From positions 1 through 42,897 of the forward strand of contig CAZXVH010000031.1 of the NCBI GenBank assembly GCA_964643965.1: 42,897 nt of DNA, given 5' to 3'. Each line of letters begins with the position of its first letter. Position 1 is the first letter of the stretch. Source of the stretch: GCA-2746795 sp964643965. GTDB lineage: Bacteria > Chloroflexota > Anaerolineae > Promineifilales > Promineifilaceae. This document shows positions 38,374 to 42,897 of this stretch, piece by piece. The notes beneath the pieces were generated by a model, which saw nothing but the letters and a program-made list of their open reading frames with translations, made no database searches and was not told where the DNA came from. A program made the translations under genes and the position numbers.

Positions 38374-41295
38374 ATGGCCTTATGGAAAATCATCATGGCA
38401 ACTTTGCAGTTAATCCTATTGGGCAATCCGCAAATTAAACTGAATGGCAAGCCGGTCGAGGGGTTGGCTTCAGCCAAAGCGCAGGCTTTGTTGTTTTACC
38501 TGGCCGTCACCGGCGCTTCCCATTCCCGGCAGGCGTTAGCCGGTTTATTGTGGAGCGATATGTCAGAAGAATACGCCCGGCGTAATTTGCGCGTCTCTTT
38601 ATCAAAGCTGCGGGCCGTCTTGGGCGATTACCTGGAAATTCGGCGGCGCACTCTGGCCTTTAATCAGGAAAGCGATCATGAAATAGACGTCCTTCAGTTT
38701 GAAGCGTATCTAAACCGTCCCCAGTTAACCAGAGAACAACTGACAGCGGGAACTGACTTGTATCTCGGCGATTTCCTGGCCGATTTTTTGGTGCGGGACG
38801 CCCCCCTTTTTGAACAATGGCTGCAAAGCCAGCAGGAACGGTACCGCAAGATGGCTTTGGCTGGCCTGTACCAGTTAGCCACCCATTACGCCCAAGAACA
38901 AGCTTTTGTAACGGCCGTTCCCTATTATCGGCGGGTCCTGGCTTTAGAACCGTGGCTGGAGGAGGCGCATGAGCAACTGATGGTGGCCTTGGCCATGAGC
39001 GGGCAGCGCAGCGCCGCCCTGGCCCAGTTTGAAACGTGTCGGAGTTTGCTGGCTGAAGAGTTGGGCGTCGAGCCATCCCCTGACACGCTTGCTATTTATC
39101 AACGCATCCTCTCTGGCGAAATTGGCGCAGAAGCGCCCATGCTTACCTTGCTGGGGGATGCGCCGGGCAGCCTGCCCCGCGCAGCGCCGTTCCAGGCGCC
39201 GGCGCAAAAGCCAAATTTTGTGGGACGGCGGCCAGAAATCGCACAAATCGCAGCTTACCTCAAACAGCCGACGGCGATGAAGGTGGCGGCGTTGGTGGGC
39301 ATGGGGGGCATGGGCAAAACGGCCGTTACCATTGCATTAGCCCATCAACTGCATCCCCATTTTGAAGATGGCGTTTTATGGGCCAACGCTGCCATCAGCG
39401 ATCCCCTGGCGATTTTAGGCAGTTGGGCGCAGGCGTTTGGCTACGATTATGCCGGGCTGACAGACCTGGAGAGCCGGGCGGCGGCGCTGCGCGGTGTGCT
39501 GGCGGACAAAGCCGTGCTGGTAATACTGGACGATGTGGTCAGCGTTTCCCGCATCTTGCCCCTGCTGCCCAATGGCCCCAGGAATGCCGTGCTGCTGACC
39601 AGCCGCAACCAGGATTTGGCTTACCGCCTGGATGCGGCCGTGTTTTTGCTGAAGCCGCTGCCGCCGGAGAACGGCCGTTCCTTGTTGACGGCCATCCTCG
39701 GGGAAAAACGGGTGCAGGCAGAAGCAGCGGCGGCTGACGAGATTTGCAGCTTACTGGAATATTTGCCCCTCGCCATCGAAATCACCGGGCAGCGCTTGAA
39801 CGCTCGCCGCCGCCGTCGCCTGACCGATATGGCGGCGCGTTTGCGCGAAGTACAAAGCAAACTGGCGGAGCTGACGATCAGCGATCAGGCGGTGCGCACC
39901 TCGTTTGAAGTCAGTTGGCATTCGTTGGATATGCATTTACGGGGGATGTTTGCTTTGCTGGGGCTGTTCAACGGCCGTTCTGTAGCTGCGCCGGCCCTGG
40001 CCTATATCGCCGACCTGGACCTGTATACCACAGAAGATCGTTTGTTTGCCTTGTCGGCCTTGTCGTTGGTGGAGGAGGTGGAGAACGGCCGTTATCGCCA
40101 ACATGCGTTGCTGGCTGATTTTGCGCGGGAGAAATTGGGAGAAGGCGGGGAAGAAAACGGCCGGTTTATCCGCTACTATCTCGATTTTATCCGCCAACAT
40201 GAACAAGATTACGAGGCTCTACGACCGGAGTGGGGCAATATGATGAACGCCATGGAAACGGCCGTTACCCATCAATATTGGCAGCGCGTCATCGAACTGG
40301 CCAACGCCCTGCACCAACCCTGGTTCCGTCGCGGCCGTTACCATCAGGCAAGGCAGGGCTTCCGCTGGGCAGTAACCGCCGCCGAAAAACTACAAAACCG
40401 GCAAACAGAGGCCGACATCCGCTTATGGTGGGCAAAAGCCTGCATCGAACAAAGCGATTTCGACGAAGCAGAAAGCCACCTGGGAGAAGCCATGCGCCTC
40501 TACCAGCAGCTAAACAATTTACCCGGCGTCGCCGCTGTCTATGCCGAGCAAGCCCGCCTCGCCATGGATGTATCCCATTACGACGAAGCCGTACAAGCCA
40601 TCGCGGCCAGCAAAGCCATTCGCAGCCAGCAAAACGATTTGTTGGGCCTGGCAGAATTGGTTGAGGGGGAAGCGCGTATCGCTTATCGTCAGGGCCGGTA
40701 TAAAGAAGCGGTGGCGTTAGGCCACCAGGCATATGATTTGTATGAAAAAGTTGAGAGCGAATTAGGCTGTTTGCAAACATTAGGGCTGCTCACCAATGCC
40801 ATCCTTGAATTGCACAAACAAGGCGCGGATGCCATTGATGACGCGATGACCTTTAGTTTGCAAGCGCTGCAATTGGCCGAAAAACTCCAGGATCAAGGGG
40901 AAATTGCGGTCGCCTATTATGGCTTATCTCGGGTACACCTGATGCAGCAAGAATTTGAAAAAGCGGAAGCGTATGCTCAGAAAAGCCAGGTTTTGTTAGA
41001 GAGGTTAGGCGACAGGCGCACCTCCGCCCTCATCCTCCATTATCGCTGCGAAATACAATACCGGCAGGAAGCATACAGCCAGGCATTAACGTTCGCTCAA
41101 CAGAGCCTCGCCGTGTTCCAGGCGCTCAATATCCGTATGCAGGTGGCAATCGCTTTGGGCAGCATGGGCGCCTGTTATCAAAAGTTAGGAAACAATGCCC
41201 AGGCGCGTGAAGCGTGGTCAGCGTCGTTGGTACTTGCCCAGGAATTAGGGCATGAGGCGCTCGTGCAACGGTTGCAAAACAACTTACTCAGCTAA
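38374..41295 (+). CDS. BTAD / NB-ARC / TPR transcriptional regulator (STAND family)
   Basis: This 973-residue regulator starts with an OmpR-type winged helix (about 8-100: LQLILLGNPQIKLNG, ARRNLRVSLSKLRAVLG). A bacterial transcriptional activator domain follows (about 105-248: EAYLNRPQ, then AVPYYRRVLALEPWLEEAHEQLM). An NB-ARC ATPase comes next, with Walker A GMGGMGKTAV (309-318), Walker B LVILDDV (about 382-388) and GxP in EYLPLAIEI (462-470), then a helical part. TPR-like repeats run from about 640 to the end. STAND proteins switch by ATP binding when the repeats sense a ligand. Six AACGGCCGTT sites lie in this gene, one coding for part of the P-loop. ATG at 38374 or 38395 are both possible. 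The stop overlaps the convergent neighbour's stop by four bases. Confidence 0.92.
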   Translation: MALWKIIMATLQLILLGNPQIKLNGKPVEGLASAKAQALLFYLAVTGASHSRQALAGLLWSDMSEEYARRNLRVSLSKLRAVLGDYLEIRRRTLAFNQESDHEIDVLQFEAYLNRPQLTREQLTAGTDLYLGDFLADFLVRDAPLFEQWLQSQQERYRKMALAGLYQLATHYAQEQAFVTAVPYYRRVLALEPWLEEAHEQLMVALAMSGQRSAALAQFETCRSLLAEELGVEPSPDTLAIYQRILSGEIGAEAPMLTLLGDAPGSLPRAAPFQAPAQKPNFVGRRPEIAQIAAYLKQPTAMKVAALVGMGGMGKTAVTIALAHQLHPHFEDGVLWANAAISDPLAILGSWAQAFGYDYAGLTDLESRAAALRGVLADKAVLVILDDVVSVSRILPLLPNGPRNAVLLTSRNQDLAYRLDAAVFLLKPLPPENGRSLLTAILGEKRVQAEAAAADEICSLLEYLPLAIEITGQRLNARRRRRLTDMAARLREVQSKLAELTISDQAVRTSFEVSWHSLDMHLRGMFALLGLFNGRSVAAPALAYIADLDLYTTEDRLFALSALSLVEEVENGRYRQHALLADFAREKLGEGGEENGRFIRYYLDFIRQHEQDYEALRPEWGNMMNAMETAVTHQYWQRVIELANALHQPWFRRGRYHQARQGFRWAVTAAEKLQNRQTEADIRLWWAKACIEQSDFDEAESHLGEAMRLYQQLNNLPGVAAVYAEQARLAMDVSHYDEAVQAIAASKAIRSQQNDLLGLAELVEGEARIAYRQGRYKEAVALGHQAYDLYEKVESELGCLQTLGLLTNAILELHKQGADAIDDAMTFSLQALQLAEKLQDQGEIAVAYYGLSRVHLMQQEFEKAEAYAQKSQVLLERLGDRRTSALILHYRCEIQYRQEAYSQALTFAQQSLAVFQALNIRMQVAIALGSMGACYQKLGNNAQAREAWSASLVLAQELGHEALVQRLQNNLLS

Positions 41296-42680
41296 CACAC
41301 CCCCGAACTCCCTTCACATTTCGGCCCTTTCGTGGCCCACCCGGCGGCATACAACACCTTGAGCCAGCCAGTCGCTTCGTTTTTCCTGATTTTTTCCTTG
41401 AGATCATCTATTTCCTGGAGCAAGGGCGGTTTGTAATGCGGGACAGCGTTCACATCAAACTCTTTTACTCCAGGAAGCCCGCCATCTTGCAACGCCGCCT
41501 CAACTTGCTGTAGATACTCTTCAAACTGGATGTCGAGATTCTTTATATCAACTGGTGATCCTGGTTTGGCGTCTTCAAGTGTGGAGGGCCAGGCGCCGGC
41601 CGGTATCGTGGGCAGCATCTCTTTCATCATGTAGACGATAAGGGCATCCATCGGTTTATCAGCAATGGCAGGAAATTGGGCAAACGGGGTGATTGCCAAA
41701 TCAAGATCAAGAGGATGGCCATTTGCTCTTTTGAACTGCCGCTTCTTGGCAGACGGCCGGGATGTGTTTTCGGCGGGTGGCGCAATTTGTAAATCAGCCT
41801 CAGCGACGGCATATTTTTGAGTGAGAATAGCATCCCATTCCTGGTACAGCTTTTCACCCCACTTCTTGTATGTACCCTCTGCGGCAAAGAAATTACTGTG
41901 GATAAATGGCCGGATAACCGGGGCTGGATGTTCGCCATCATCGTCAAAAAAATCTTTGGTATTACGGGCCGCTTGTAGTTCCTGAAAATCAAGGCCGATA
42001 ACGGGACCCGCGACCAAAGCGCCATAAATATCGGCAAAGATTTCCTCATACCAGTTTTCACACCAAACGGTGGGGAAATTTCCCAGCTTGTTAAGAGCGC
42101 CATGCCAGAAAACATAATGGCCGACTTCATGCGGAATTGCCAAAAAATCACGGGGCTGGTTAATACAACTGAAAGGGATGCCTACCAGCAGGACAGGGGC
42201 ATAAGGGATGACTCTGATATTGGGAGATTTCTGGAAATAGGTTATCACGGTGGTCTGCGCATCAAGAGCCGTGTGTTTGATGGCCGGTTCTACTGCTTGA
42301 TAAGCCAAGCTATCCGCCAATTGCAGTTTTTGCAGAATGAGCGCCTGCTCTCGACTGCGCTGGCCGATGCATTTTTCAATGGCGTCTATATCAAAGCCAA
42401 TCTGTTGGATAGTGACAGAGAGGGCAAAGTCTGGGGGGTACTCTTTTTCAGGAGAAAGGAATGTGGTTGTCGGCCCCTCTTTAAAGCCTGCTACGAACCC
42501 TTGCTTAAAGAAATCCATCTGGCTTTGGCCGAATTGCTCAAGCTGCTGGATTAAAGAGAGGATGGTGGTTTTTCGGGGAATGTCGCTTGTTTCTGCGCTG
42601 TTTTTTAAACCGTGCAAATATCTCTTTTGCGCCTGCCACCGATTTTCCCACCTTGAAAAGTCTACTATGTTAGAATTCAT
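41292..42680 (-). CDS. Putative gluzincin-like zinc metalloprotease, family not recognised
   Basis: This 462-residue protein has HEVGH (184-188) and EEIFAD (212-217), an HExxH plus downstream Glu/Asp layout typical of gluzincin-type zinc peptidases. No signal peptide or membrane helix is visible, so a cytoplasmic role is likely. The C-terminus is Lys/Cys-rich (GPKCEGSSGVC). AAGGAGG eight bases before the ATG at 42680 decides the start over one at 42728. The gene is visibly AT-richer than its neighbours and contains no exact AACGGCCGTT, consistent with recent acquisition. The target is unknown. Confidence 0.75.
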   Translation of the reverse strand: MNSNIVDFSRWENRWQAQKRYLHGLKNSAETSDIPRKTTILSLIQQLEQFGQSQMDFFKQGFVAGFKEGPTTTFLSPEKEYPPDFALSVTIQQIGFDIDAIEKCIGQRSREQALILQKLQLADSLAYQAVEPAIKHTALDAQTTVITYFQKSPNIRVIPYAPVLLVGIPFSCINQPRDFLAIPHEVGHYVFWHGALNKLGNFPTVWCENWYEEIFADIYGALVAGPVIGLDFQELQAARNTKDFFDDDGEHPAPVIRPFIHSNFFAAEGTYKKWGEKLYQEWDAILTQKYAVAEADLQIAPPAENTSRPSAKKRQFKRANGHPLDLDLAITPFAQFPAIADKPMDALIVYMMKEMLPTIPAGAWPSTLEDAKPGSPVDIKNLDIQFEEYLQQVEAALQDGGLPGVKEFDVNAVPHYKPPLLQEIDDLKEKIRKNEATGWLKVLYAAGWATKGPKCEGSSGVC

Positions 42681-42814
42681 CTGAATTTCCTCCTTGAGGT
42701 AAACTATCTGTTGAATATGATTTGCCATACCATCTTTGAGAATGAACTGAGTAAACTATACAATTTTACCGTTAATCTAACGCTGAATTTTAAGTGGAAT
42801 TAGCTTTCTTGGAT

Positions 42815-42897
42815 TATATACTCGCAGCGGGCATAATGTGATATTTTTACCAGAGGTGGCGCGGTCAGAAAGCAGCCCTTCGGGACTGAGATGCGGC
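42815..42897 (+). repeat. Dispersed repeat, about 83 bases (copy 2, at window end)
   Basis: It is the inverse-orientation near-identical partner of 31318-31400 and may continue past the window. Confidence 0.85.

Larger units (their letters stand above)
1489..40266. repeat. Family of AACGGCCGTT palindromes (at least 53 sites)
   Basis: Exact sites begin at 1489, 1875, 3109, 3539, 4079, 4629, 5317, 5515, 6951, 7495, 8016, 8722, 8879, 9356, 9847, 10572, 12725, 12914, 13861, 14044, 14847, 17504, 18026, 18095, 18328, 18906, 19711, 21461, 22904, 24521, 24920, 26610, 26864, 27394, 28586, 29142, 29900, 31090, 32076, 33234, 33988, 34228, 35161, 36562, 36629, 37206, 38124, 38910, 39318, 39670, 39970, 40084 and 40257. 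Many extend to AAACGGCCGTTT, and further near-matches exist (for example 424, 15618, 17079). All but about three lie inside genes. The list was made by eye and may miss a few. Confidence 0.95.

Noticed and set aside
1..42897. tRNA, rRNA, transposase or integrase genes
   Set aside because: None was recognised on either strand. The dispersed repeats have no coding capacity and no clear target duplications.

Overview
The window is 42,897 bases of a GC-rich bacterial chromosome or scaffold, with a 100-base run of N at 15051-15150. There is no rRNA, tRNA, CRISPR array, transposase or phage module. The gene content suggests a Chloroflexota bacterium of the Anaerolineae/Ardenticatenia type. The clues are a secreted protein with a YLPLIVK tract after its signal peptide, a BTAD/NB-ARC/TPR regulator next to a 70-residue conserved orphan, CbiMQO, and intergenic DNA packed with 7-9 base degenerate repeats. 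This placement is inference; no marker gene confirms it.

Layout. 1-2259 is a Zn/Cd/Pb P-type ATPase whose start lies outside the window. 2443-3192 is a secreted expansin-like protein. 3449-7182 is a run of plus-strand genes: an internally deleted short-chain dehydrogenase, a small membrane protein, two acetyltransferases (one fused to a Dabb domain), a metallo-beta-lactamase-fold hydrolase and a membrane protein. 7294-7899 is a DsbA-family oxidoreductase with an in-frame UGA at the first active-site cysteine, a strong selenoprotein candidate. 7991-13337 is a metal-uptake block: cbiO, cbiQ, cbiM and a Fur-family regulator on the minus strand, divergent from an ABC ATPase and permease of the Zn/Mn class. 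A methyltransferase remnant, a Phd/PIN toxin-antitoxin pair and a small nucleotidyltransferase follow. After a repeat cluster holding the assembly gap come an Hsp70-like ATPase joined to a GyrA-C-like propeller, a DUF952-nucleoside phosphorylase fusion, a 7TM-PAS-GAF histidine kinase, an AarF/UbiB kinase, a zinc-ribbon protein and an M50 metalloprotease with two cyclic-nucleotide-binding-like domains. 27060-31302 holds a Cys-rich microprotein, a HIT protein and a glutaredoxin-like/ABC/FtsX exporter operon. 31436-37719 holds ctaB, a PD40 propeller membrane protein overlapping an M23 lipoprotein, and an amidase. The right end holds the conserved orphan, the BTAD regulator and an AT-richer metalloprotease-like gene.

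Two signals stand out. First, the palindrome AACGGCCGTT occurs at least 53 times by hand count, about one per 0.8 kb. It is almost always inside genes, in all three frames, writing Asn-Gly-Arg, Thr-Ala-Val or Arg-Pro. Second, short-period repeat arrays and hairpin families fill most gene junctions and in several places have entered coding sequence.

Functional themes are metal handling (P-type ATPase, CbiMQO, Zn/Mn-type ABC, Fur), thiol/selenol redox (DsbA-like, glutaredoxin-like), the envelope (expansin, M23, M50, FtsX ABC) and signalling (histidine kinase, BTAD regulator).
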